Assembly: GCA_964035575.1 (NCBI GenBank)
Contig: CAXIVB010000012.1
Location: forward strand, 1 to 58,331
Length of the DNA stretch: 58,331 nucleotides
Direction: 5' to 3'
From: Rhynchopus sp. YZ270_cl-10
Lineage: Eukaryota > Euglenozoa > Diplonemea > Diplonemida > Diplonemidae
Part shown: one piece after another, positions 9,094 through 17,457 of the stretch
Position numbering within the stretch: position 1 is the stretch's first letter
Layout: each line of letters opens with the position of its first letter
Program-made: the position numbers and the translations under genes
The notes under the pieces: model-generated
Told to the model about the DNA's origin: nothing
Seen by the model: only the letters and a program-made list of their open reading frames with translations
The model's database searches: none

Positions 9094-9487
9094 TGACCCC
9101 ACCACCCCTAGGGCTCTGCGTAGTCAATTCTGCGTATTAGGCTCCTCCATGTGACCACCCCGCTTACACTAGCTTGATCCGACCAACCCTTCGGCCTCGG
9201 CCACTCTTCAACATCATACATGCGGAGTTGTATCCTATGCAGTTGATGTGCTCTGTAAGGACACTTTGGCCTCGTGCCAGCACGTGAGGGGTCCCAGGGC
9301 CTTTCATAGCCGTCCGGTAGGCTATGGAAGTGAGTCCTTCCCAGCCGTGCCTACTGAGTCCATATGGGGCTATAGGGTACAGCTGCCGGTGCATGTCCAA
9401 CCCCTGAGCCTGACCCGATCCGACCCCACCAACCCTTCGGCCTCGGCCACTCTGAGTATCTCCCCGCTTACACTAGCCTGACCTCCC
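9094..9487 (+). ncRNA. Putative structured RNA module M1
   Basis: Begins with GACCCCACCACCCCTAGGGC and the lead word CTGCGTAGTCAATTCTGCG. The downstream CTGCGTA (9130-9136) can pair with TATGCAG (9236-9242) using one G-U pair. Hairpins follow: CCT-CGTG/CACG-AGG (9270-9289, loop CCAG) and CATAGCC/GGCTATG (9305-9326). The module ends with GATCCGACC, AACCCTTCGGCCTCGG and CCGCTTACACTAGC words. Its counterpart M2 keeps the same helices with different bases. The homologous hairpins and the base changes that keep pairing argue for an RNA product. No known family recognised. Confidence 0.4.
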
Positions 9488-9870
9488 CCGTTGGTAAGTG
9501 CTCTGCGTAGTCAATTCTGCGTATTAGGCCACTCTCTATACACGTATGTAGATGCTGTATTCTACGCAGGAGGAGTGCTCCGTAAGGACACTTCGGTTCA
9601 GTACTTAGGTGCTGTTCCGGCCCGTGAGGGGTGTAGGGGCTCTCGTTGCTGGAAGGCAGGCGCGAGGGTATCCCCTTCCTAACCGGCCTCCTGAGTCCAT
9701 AAGGGACTGTAGTGTACAGCTGCCATGCATACAGCCCCCGAGCTTGATCCGACCAACCCTTCGGCCTCGGCCACTCTGAGTATCTCCCCGCTTACACTAG
9801 CTTGACCCGATCCGACCCCACCAACCCTTCGGCCTCGGCCACTCTGAGTATCTCCCCCAATCTCTTAGCT
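9488..9870 (+). ncRNA. Putative structured RNA module M2, diverged copy of M1
   Basis: Aligns with M1 throughout (lead word, GTAAGGACACTT near 9581, GTGAGGGG near 9624, CTGAGTCCATA near 9689, GTACAGCTGCC near 9713, end words). CTGCGTA (9517-9523) pairs perfectly with TACGCAG (9563-9569), where M1 has a G-U pair. At the first hairpin position it has CGG and CAGTAC pairing with GTGCTG and CCG (9594-9619), with a TT/TT internal loop. At the second it has CTCG/CGAG and TTGCT/GGCAG around a GGAA loop of GNRA type (9642-9666). The end words occur twice (9746, 9809). Confidence 0.4.
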
Positions 9871-10030
9871 TGACCCCACCACCCCTAGGGCTCTGCGTAG
9901 TCAATTCTGCGTATTAGGCTCCTCCATGTGATCACCCCGCTTACACGTTAGTTTGACTTGGGTCCCCCCACAGGTACTAGCGCAGGTAGTTCTGCGTATT
10001 AGGCCACTCTCTATAGGCACTCTAGCAGGT
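9871..10030 (+). ncRNA. Partial third module M3
   Basis: Repeats the first 75 bp of M1 almost exactly (GACCCCACCACCCC at 9872, lead word, CTCCTCCATGTGATCACCCC) and then a second, altered lead word (TTCTGCGTATTAGGCCACTC near 9990), but lacks the hairpins of M1 and M2. It may be a truncated duplicate, or the start of the next transcript, leading into the frame at 10046. Confidence 0.35.
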
Positions 10031-10045
10031 GTCTTTACAAGGTGA

Positions 10046-11074
10046 TGTGTGGTGATGCTGGGCATGATTGGTTATCGGATGTGGTCTTAGGAGCTGTGCG
10101 ACGTGGGGGATGTCCAGTCCGTGGTGGCGCAATCCACTGGCACCGAGGAGGCTCTCGGTGGCTTGGGCATCTCTCCAGCACAGCGTGGCAGGCGATACAT
10201 ATATCAACGCCTACGGGGTACACTGCAGCTTGATGCAGAGGTCGAGTGGCCGCCCCCAGCCTTAGTCCTTTTACCATGCGCTGCCAATGAAGCTCGACCA
10301 GTTTATACAGATGCGACCAGGATGCCACCTCCATCTCTACGGCTCTGTCGTAATGGAGCAATCCCTGCGGACTTCTGTTGCTGGCAACTACCTTGCTGTT
10401 GCAACCCGTGCCATTCCGGATGTAGGTGGCCCTCCCGCGCTAGGTTAACCGCGGACTCTACCTCTGACGCTCTAGCAAGGGGCGGAGGAGGTATATCCCC
10501 AGAGTGGCCAACGGCCGTAACCGATGTCACTCTGGGTGTGGACTTCCGTGCCACATTTGCATCCACCATGCATTGCAACTTTGGCTTTGATACACTCCCT
10601 AGAGGTCTGGCCTCGGAGTACTAGCAAGTCCCCCTGCTCCGGAGCTTGGCCAACGCCTGCTTGGACAAGGAGAGGGAAGGCTTTCATAGGCTCTGTTATG
10701 AGGTTGAGGACGACACAGTATGTGACCTCTCTCGGGGCGCCTTTGAGCTCATGAAGCAACGGTCTCTGGGCACTGTTCACAGGCCGCACGAGGGGTACAA
10801 GTGCCCTCACAGCGGTAGCGTACACGTCGCGCTCCCTGCCCTATAGAGAGCAGCCGAGACGTCTCTTACTGTCCCTTGTTTTGCCTGGTGCCATAGCAGG
10901 AGTGCGGGAGGGTTTAATAGCCCCCTTCACACAACTGTGGTGTACACGGAGTGGGTCCACAAGGGGACCCTTCTCTGGAACGACCCCTTCGCCACCTAGG
11001 TCAAGACCTTCGGGGGATCCAAGGAGTGGAGGGGTGTGACATGTGGCTGGGAGCTGTATCGGGTCTAGATGTAA
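10046..11074 (+). CDS. Possible gene: long frame interrupted only by TAG codons
   Basis: Between a TGA (10043-10045) and a TAA (11072-11074) this frame has 342 codons with no other TGA or TAA, but TAG at 10088, 10622, 10844, 10997 and 11066. With the standard code the longest piece is 10103-10624 (173 codons, GTG or later start), followed by an open piece to 10846. ATG codons near the beginning are at 10055, 10064 and 10079. The part after 10622 looks the most protein-like: mixed charge (CLDKEREGFHRLCYEVEDD), G/C-rich third positions, and Trp/Gly-rich segments such as TEWVHKGTLLWNDPF later on. No domain is recognised. Overlapping minus-strand frames (10035-10361, 10472-10825) are taken as shadows. 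It could also be structured noncoding RNA; a perfect 7-bp hairpin lies at 10141-10160. Confidence 0.22.
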
Positions 11075-11660
11075 GTGACTGGAGTACATGTGAGGTAGTG
11101 CAGGACCATGTAGTTAGACAGGCCTTGTGATGGTGGTTTGGTGTAGTGTAGCCTCTTTGTTATAGTGATCCTGGTCCACTGCTGAGCATAGCTTCTGCAT
11201 AGTGCAGGCAGTGGGAGGGGATGGTCCTGGCTGGGTTCGTTGTATGTCATCTCTGGGTGTCCAGTAAGTCGCACAGTCGTTAAGCAGATGCATAGGCTAG
11301 GGTCAGCTGAGAAGTGACCTCTGTGTATTCTGTGGCTCGCGCACCCCCACCCTTTAAGGAGCTCTGATGTATAGCCTACTTGGTTCAGGTACTGTCTTAA
11401 CTCTCCCGACCACCCTATTTCGCTGCATGCACCGCTCTGCTTGATCTCGTGCTGGTACTTAACGGTTGTTACTTAGTAGCCGATTTGATGGAGGCGTATT
11501 AGGACTTGCAGGACTTTTGGTTGTGAGGACCCGTACCTGCTGGCGTAGTTGTGTTGCAAGAGGACAGCCCTACATCACCCCAAGACCTTCACGGATACTA
11601 CTCCATTCAAGGGTGTTATATTCAGTCTCCGCTGCTGGATCCGATGTTGGACTACTAGAG
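11075..11660 (+). other. Single-copy stretch with a nested hairpin, no gene called
   Basis: No frame here is persuasive; 11466-11663 (65 codons) has no recognisable feature. CCACTGC (11176-11182) pairs exactly with GCAGTGG (11208-11214), enclosing an inner hairpin CTGCA/TGCAG (11195-11207). This fits the folded character of the rest of the zone. Confidence 0.5.
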
Positions 11661-11690
11661 TGATTGGTTGGCTGACGAGTCAGCCAATCA
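11661..11690 (+). ncRNA. Leading hairpin of the RNA-element cluster
   Basis: TTGGCTGA (11668-11675) pairs perfectly with TCAGCCAA (11680-11687) around CGAG, extended by TGA/TCA across a bulge. Its tip carries CTGACGAG, the same word that opens each of the three elements downstream. Confidence 0.45.
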
Positions 11691-11695
11691 TGATG

Positions 11696-11788
11696 AGGCG
11701 ACTGACGAGTAGACGGATGGGTTGCTGAGCTAGCTCGCCCCACCGGCTCCCGGTCTTCCTATGCTGGCTGCACTTCGGTGTGGTCAGC
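11696..11788 (+). ncRNA. Structured RNA element E1
   Basis: AGG (11696-11698) and GAC (11700-11702) pair with CCT (11758-11760) and GTC (11753-11755) across a small internal loop. The conserved word GACTGACGAGTAGA follows, then a central hairpin from CGG (11714-11716) to CCG (11743-11745) with GAG/CTC near its tip, then CTCCCGGTCTTC. Immediately after is an uninterrupted 11-bp stem (8 Watson-Crick, 3 G-U pairs) with a C(UUCG)G tetraloop, 11763-11788. UUCG in this closing context is a hallmark of stable RNA and fixes the strand. Confidence 0.45.
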
Positions 11789-11799
11789 TCATCCAGGAC

Positions 11800-11894
11800 A
11801 AGGCGACTGACGAGTAGACGGATGGGTTGCTGAGCTAGCTCGCCCCACCGGCTCCCGGTCTTCCTTATGCTGACGGCACTTCGGTGTGGTCAGC
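11800..11894 (+). ncRNA. Structured RNA element E2
   Basis: Close copy of E1. The basal helix is longer here: AAGG (11800-11803) pairs with CCTT (11863-11866) and GAC (11805-11807) with GTC (11858-11860). Its UUCG hairpin (11869-11894) differs from E1 at two stem positions: one change turns a G-U pair into A-U, the other leaves a G-G mismatch. Confidence 0.45.
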
Positions 11895-11941
11895 TTCCGG
11901 TTCTAGTATCTCTGGCTGAGGAGTTTGGGGGCTATTGGATG

Positions 11942-12039
11942 GGTGTTGACTGACGAGTAGAGAGTCTAGGGCGAGGAGAGTGTAGTTTGAGCCTCCCCGC
12001 TCACTTGCTCCGGACCCTAGGCAACTCCCGGTCTTCACC
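11942..12039 (+). ncRNA. Structured RNA element E3, diverged
   Basis: GGTG (11942-11945) pairs with CACC (12036-12039), and GAC (11948-11950) with GTC (12031-12033), around a TT/TT internal loop; the basal bases differ from E1 and E2 but still pair. The conserved words GACTGACGAGTAGA and CTCCCGGTCTTC are kept. The central part is rebuilt on another stem, CTAGGG (11966-11971) with CCCTAG (12015-12020). There is no UUCG hairpin after it; instead CTGGATG (12042-12048) can pair with CATCCAG (12115-12121). Confidence 0.42.
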
Positions 12040-12322
12040 TGCTGGATGGTAGTTATAGGAGGGCTTGAGTGCTTGACCTAGTCGCCTCGCCTGACTGTAG
12101 CATCATCTGTCCAGCATCCAGTAGTCCTGTTGAGGCACAATGGTGTACTGGAGCATCGGAGTAGGTAGACGCAAGGTGGTGTAGGATCCCTGTACTCCCT
12201 AGAGCACCTCATAGCGCACAGGTAGTAGTGTACCATTCACTACGGGCCGTAAGTCCCTCACATCTCTTGTAGGTCTGAACCGTGCCGGATCTGACTCTGC
12301 TCGGTGCTTCAGTTGGTGCCCG

Positions 12323-12766
12323 TTGAGCTATGTGGACCCCACATTATGTCTATGTACTGCATGTCATGCGTGTCTGATACATGTTGCACGTGGGCGTCTG
12401 TTAGTACACGTCACGCCGCGCTCTTTCACAGGCCTTTGGAGCACACAGGAGTTGTACATTTGGCTGGGTGCCTTTGTACTACGCTTGACCTCCTCCTTCT
12501 CTGGATGCAACATGCTGCTGTCGACGTACCGGCTCCGGCCAGGGCGAGACGGGTCCACACTCCCTCCTTGCCAAGGAGGGAGGAGTTTGGACATCAGCAT
12601 CCCAGGGTTGGTGGATCAAGGTCAGCAGCTCCATAGACCGTCGTCTGCAGCTGCCCTTGTCCTGGCCTCACGGCTAGGCACATGCAGAGACGGTGACCCC
12701 CTACCTTGTACCCCCATGCGGTGCGCCTACGGGCAAGCCCTATATTGGGGGTACAATGGTGTTTAA
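12323..12766 (+). CDS. Possible CDS, 147 codons, unknown product
   Basis: Open from TTG at 12323 to TAA at 12764-12766; the first ATG inside is at 12512. Upstream the same frame runs back to a TGA at 12131, crossing TAG at 12182, 12200 and 12212, with an ATG at 12140. The product would be Cys-rich near its start (four Cys in LCLCTACHAC), then Leu/Trp-rich (LWSTQELYIWLGAFVLRL) and Arg/Gly/Pro-rich later. It is not a family I recognise. Two perfect inverted repeats lie in the frame (12562-12580, 12706-12756), which is unusual for a coding region and leaves a noncoding explanation open. The next candidate starts 42 bp after its stop. Confidence 0.2.
   Translation: MSYVDPTLCLCTACHACLIHVARGRLLVHVTPRSFTGLWSTQELYIWLGAFVLRLTSSFSGCNMLLSTYRLRPGRDGSTLPPCQGGRSLDISIPGLVDQGQQLHRPSSAAALVLASRLGTCRDGDPLPCTPMRCAYGQALYWGYNGV
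12706..12756 (+). repeat. 10-bp perfect inverted repeat before a TAA
   Basis: TTGTACCCCC (12706-12715) and GGGGGTACAA (12747-12756) are exact reverse complements with a 31-nt loop; ACC/GGT can extend the stem across a bulge. The structure ends 7 bp before TAA at 12764 and is followed by a small GACC/GGTC hairpin (from 12768). It could be a transcript-end or processing signal. Confidence 0.6.
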
Positions 12767-12808
12767 GACAGACCGTCGGTCAGGGGGTAAACGTCAGGGT
12801 TGGTAGGC

Positions 12809-13054
12809 ATGTCTGAGAACAGACAAATGGACCGACCACCCTTGGACTCCAGGCCTGCGAAGTCTCAGATGAGCTCCGTGGAGGGCTACCCGTGCAGTGC
12901 GAGCTACTATGCAGAGCTGACATGCGTCAGAGGCCTGGTCCGGGGGCTACTGCTGCCCGTCCTCGTCCTCTTGAGCGGCATGGTGCTTGCTACTGTAGGT
13001 CTCCACACAGTCCGCGTACCCCACTTCCGTACTCAGCATGGATACGTAATCTAA
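12809..13054 (+). CDS. Possible small membrane protein, 81 aa
   Basis: ATG at 12809, TAA at 13052-13054. Residues 1-40 are polar with scattered charge and two Cys (29, 39). Residues 43-66 form one hydrophobic stretch (GLLLPVLVLLSGMVLATVGL core) long enough for a single membrane helix, with Arg on both sides (41 and 45 before, 69 after). The tail of about 15 residues is His/Arg-containing. I chose ATG 12809 rather than the in-frame TTG at 12800 because it is the first ATG after the TAA at 12788. It follows the 147-codon frame on the same strand. No homologue is recognised, and a frame this short can arise by chance. Confidence 0.28.
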   Translation: MSENRQMDRPPLDSRPAKSQMSSVEGYPCSASYYAELTCVRGLVRGLLLPVLVLLSGMVLATVGLHTVRVPHFRTQHGYVI

Positions 13055-13628
13055 CCTGTCCATATACCCTATACTGTCTGGTAGCATGCTAAGTGACGTC
13101 GTCATGCTGATGGGCACTATAGATGTTGTGTTTGGGTCCGTAGATAGGTACCCGGGAGTAGTATTTATACATCGCTCGTGGCTCCTGTGTACATCACCAT
13201 CTGCACCATAGACATGCTATGCTCTAGAGATGTAGTGTGCTGTAAGGACACCATACTAGTAGCATGATGAGTGCTGCCACCACTACTATCAGTTGATGAC
13301 CTCACATATCTCATCTATATGTCCACACCTGTATATGCACTAGTCCTCTATGCGACCTCTCATACATACACTATATGCTCCATGGAGACCCTGTACCTAC
13401 TGCATACCTTGACGGCTATAGCATCCACATGCACTGCTCGCAGATCCCATGCTACACCACTACTCCGTAACAGCACACCCGTCATCCAGCACACAGATTG
13501 CATATATGGCTGCCCCTGCTGCAGGTGTGGTCTGATACCTACCATACGCATGATGGTGATGTAGAAGTCGTGCCCCACTTCATGCGGCTAGGAGGTCATA
13601 CATCTGCTCCCTATCCTCAAATAGCCAG

Positions 13629-13952
13629 ATGCTGCAGCTATGCTGTCCGCCTTCATCCCCGTGTCACTACTACTGGATGCTGAGCTCTTGCTCTCTTTGC
13701 ACGCACCCTATGTGGATGGATGTGCTATCGCCTAGGTTGTTTACCTTAGGGTATAGCATCTCAGGAGTGCTCAGGTGGAGAGGTAGTAGCAGGTTGCCTA
13801 AGCCACTCATAGCGGAGGGCATGATGAAGAAGAAGAGCATGAGCATAGCGTGCCCGGACCTCCACATGGTAACACCCTATGTAGCTCCGCGTAGAGTGCC
13901 ATGTAATACTGCAAAGGTCCATGTCGAGGCAGGAGGTAAACGTCACAGTTGA
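13629..13952 (+). CDS. Copy of doubtful 107-codon ORF (unit 2)
   Basis: Identical copy of 556-879. Confidence 0.12.
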   Translation: MLQLCCPPSSPCHYYWMLSSCSLCTHPMWMDVLSPRLFTLGYSISGVLRWRGSSRLPKPLIAEGMMKKKSMSIACPDLHMVTPYVAPRRVPCNTAKVHVEAGGKRHS

Positions 13953-15839
13953 CTGAGACCTCAGGACCCCATTTTGACCCCTTTTAGACCCCTTTTAGAC
14001 CCCAATACCATAGTCTCAGGCCTCAAACACCCCTTTTAGACCCCCTTTCCAGCAGGTTAAGGGGCCAAAGTAGGCATACAGGTCCCCAAAGGGGTCCAAA
14101 AGGGGTCCCCACTTCCTAAATGGTGTCTCCAAAACCTCCATTTTAGGGTCCCTTTTGGAATGCACCAGATCGCTTTACTCTACTCTCCCTATCATATCTT
14201 GGCACACCCCCTAAATATAGCCATTTCAGACCCCCTCCAGGATGCCCCATTTGAGGACCTTCCTTGTCAGGTCAAGCGTCAAAAGTAGTACAAACCCGCT
14301 AAATACCTGTTTTGACCCCTTTTCAGAGACCCCTCCATTTTAGGGATACTGTTTTAAGAGCACTTTGCCACCAGAGAGTAGATAGGATTACAAGGCTTTG
14401 GCAGATGGGCCATTTAGGGGTCCAAAAGGGGGTCCTCAAAGGGGTCCCAAAAGGGGTCCATAAAGGACCCCTCCTAGCCTGGGTCCGAGACCTCCCCATG
14501 AGACCTCCTATTTAGACCAAATATGCCTATATGGTAGATCAAACGCCATATCTAGAGGTCCAAATAGGAGGTCAAAATGGGTCCAAATAGGGACCTAAAA
14601 GGGGTCTAAAAAGGGACCCATTTACATGGTCCGTTTAGACCCCTCCTCAAATCGCTGCATCTCATATCTGCCTATATGGATTTAATTGATTTGACCAACC
14701 TCTAACTTTGAGACCCTCTCAAAGAGGTCCTTTTCCATACTTTGTCGCCCAGATGATCTGCTCAACCATGTCGATTTCGGACATATACAGCCATTTCAGA
14801 CCCTTTTGAGGTGTGTCATTGGAGGGGGTCCAAATAGGGATGTTGAAACCATACATACAAAGTGCTCAGTTTGGGGTCAAAATAGGAGGTCAAATGGGGT
14901 CAAAATAGGAGGTCAAAAGGGGGCTCTTTTTAGGACCCCTTTGGGGTCCATATGGAGACCTCCTATTTAGACCAAATATGCCTATATGGTAGATCAAACG
15001 CCATATCTAGAGGTCTAAATAGGAGGTCAAAATGGGTCTAAATAGGAGGTCTAAAGAGGACCAAAAGACACACTTTAAGGGGGCACTTTAAGGGGGCCAA
15101 CTAACATATCGCGCGCGCGCGCGTGTTAGTAGGGGTTATTGGAGGTCTGCCCGATTTTGGCCTTTTCTTCCATTTTGGTCTTGGTCCTCTGGTCTGCTGG
15201 TCCGAAGTCCGCCGGGCTCTGAGCACCCGATCTGAGGAGCTATTTGCAGGTCTTGATCTTGGGGTGGTCTGGGTCTGAGAGGGGTCTGTTCCATTTAAGG
15301 CTGGTTTGGGGTGCAAATGGGATTAAGTCGGCTAGTCGACTTAACGCGGCATGGAACAGTACGTGCTCGTCCCTGCCTGGCACCCCTCATTTTGGGCCCC
15401 GGCAAGTCCTCTTTGTATGACCCCTTTTAGAGACCCCATTTGGACCTTGTGTTGGTTCGACTCAAGACCCCAATATTGCCTATATTGACCATTGTCTGAG
15501 GCCACAGCGGGACCACGTTTTGACCCATTTTGACCATCCATTTTGACCCCTTTTAGACCCCATTTTGACCCCATTTTGACCCCTAAATCATAGTCTCGCC
15601 CGCCCAGATGGCACCTTGAAAGGCACCCTTTTAGACCCCATTTTGACCCCATTTTGACCCCTTTTGAGCACCTCCTGTTTTGACCCCTTTTGGCGATATG
15701 CTCATATTTGCAATGTTGCACTGCTCTCTGTCAACTTCACTTAACTACAACGACTTTTACCCCTTTTTACATCTCAAAACAGGGTCCAAAACAGGGTCCA
15801 AAAGTGACCCTCAAACCCCCAAATCTATGAACATTGACG

Positions 15840-17457
15840 CCCAAAATGGCCCATTTTGACCCCTTTTGGACCCCTTTTGGGACCCCTCAGGGGTCCCATT
15901 TTGACCCCTTTTGGACCCTACAGGCGCGAGACTATACCCCCTGCCTTACACAGGCTTGTAGACCCCCTCAGCTGCCTTACACAGGCTTGTAGACCCCCTT
16001 TTGGGACACTAAATAGACCCATTTGATGTAGGATTTGGCTCATATGACCCCATTTTGACCCCTTTTGGACCCTCTAGGGCATACAAAAAGGGGCCATTTG
16101 ATGTAGGATTTGGCTCAAATGGGGTCATTTTGGGGTCCAGATGGGGTCCTCAGGAGGTCCCAAAATGGGTCCATATAGGGCAAAAAGGGCCCTTTTCAGG
16201 TCTGGACACTTTCATACAGAGAGTAGTCCAAAGTTGACACAAAATGGGTGGTACCCCAAAAAGGGGGTCCTCCAAATTAGGGTCCCAAAATGGTCGGGCG
16301 CCAGGAAGGTCCCTTTTTGGGGTACCCCAAAATGGCCCATTTTGACCCCTTTTGGACCCCTTTTGGGACCCCTCAGGACCCCCATTTTGACCCCTTTTGG
16401 ACCCTACAGGCGCGAGACTATACCCCCTGCCTTACACAGGCTTGTAGACCCCCTCAGCTGCCTTACACAGGCTTGTAGACCCCCTTTTGGGACACTAAAT
16501 AGACCCATTTGATGTAGGATTTGGCTCATATGACCCCATTTTGACCCCTTTTGGACCCTCTAGGGCATACAAAAAGGGGCCATTTGATGTAGGATTTGGC
16601 TCAAATGGGGTCATTTTGGGGTCCAGATGGGGTCCTCAGGAGGTCCCAAAATGGGTCCATATAGGGCAAAAAGGGCCCTTTTCAGGTCTGGACACTTTCA
16701 TACAGAGAGTAGTCCAAAGTTGACACAAAATGGGTGGTACCCCAAAAAGGGGGTCCTCCAAATTAGGGTCCCAAAATGGTCGGGCGCCAGGAAGGTCCCT
16801 TTTTGGGGTACCCCAAAATGGCCCATTTTGACCCCTTTTGGACCCCTTTTGGGACCCCTCAGGACCCCCATTTTGACCCCTTTTGGACCCTACAGGCGCG
16901 AGACTATACCCCCTGCCTTACACAGGCTTGTAGACCCCCTCAGCTGCCTTACACAGGCTTGTAGACCCCCTTTTGGGACACTAAATAGACCCATTTGATG
17001 TAGGATTTGGCTCATATGACCCCATTTTGACCCCTTTTGGACCCTCTAGGGCATACAAAAAGGGGGCATTTGATGTAGGATTTGGCTCAAATGGGGTCAT
17101 TTTGGGGTCCAGATGGGGTCCTCAGGAGGTCCCAAAATGGGTCCATATAGGGCAAAAAGGGCCCTTTTCAGGTCTGGACACTTTCATACAGAGAGTAGTC
17201 CAAAGTTGACACAAAATGGGTGGTACCCCAAAAAGGGGGTCCTCCAAATTAGGGTCCCAAAATGGTCGGGCGCCAGGAAGGTCCCTTTTTGGGGTACCCC
17301 AAAATGGCCCATTTTGACCCCTTTTGGACCCCTTTTGGGACCCCTCAGGACCCCCATTTTGACCCCTTTTGGACCCTACAGGCGCGAGACTATACCCCCT
17401 GCCTTACACAGGCTTGTAGACCCCCTCAGCTGCCTTACACAGGCTTGTAGACCCCCT
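15840..17457. repeat. 486-bp array (unit 2), three copies, marker C,C,G
   Basis: Same as 2767-4384; the four-copy 31-bp minisatellite is at 17399-17522. Confidence 0.95.

Larger units (their letters stand above)
1..13073. repeat. Tandem macro-repeat unit 1 (13,073 bp)
   Basis: First full unit of the array. The sequence at position 1 recurs exactly at 13074, 26147, 39220 and 51807. The phase chosen here is simply where the window starts; a natural phase would run from the folded zone (8827) through the junction to about 885 and then the spacer. This unit carries three full 486-bp sub-repeats, the third marked by a G at the position where the first two have C. The near identity of units means recent amplification, strong homogenisation, or one circular molecule read several times. 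Confidence 0.97.

Noticed and set aside
6309-9096. Frames of 60-140 codons repeated in the 372-bp copies, including one running from the last copy into 9096
   Set aside because: These are translations of the repeat. The 140-codon one is half repeat and half structured RNA-like sequence.
10035-10825. Minus-strand frames of 108 and 117 codons
   Set aside because: They are antisense to the longer + strand frame, have no recognisable features and mutually conflict.
11700-11900. Hammerhead ribozymes, because CTGACGAG matches the CUGANGA core
   Set aside because: No GAAA core segment follows a helix II at the required place in any of the four occurrences, and no cleavage-site stem III is formed.
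12628-12780. Large-subunit rRNA peptidyl-transferase loop, from TAGACCGTCGT near 12636 and AGACCGTCG near 12767
   Set aside because: Only 9-11 bases match. Neighbouring universal rRNA words (for example AGTACGAGAGGA and CTAAGGTAGCG) are absent, and both matches are explained by small AGAC/GTCT and GACC/GGTC hairpins.
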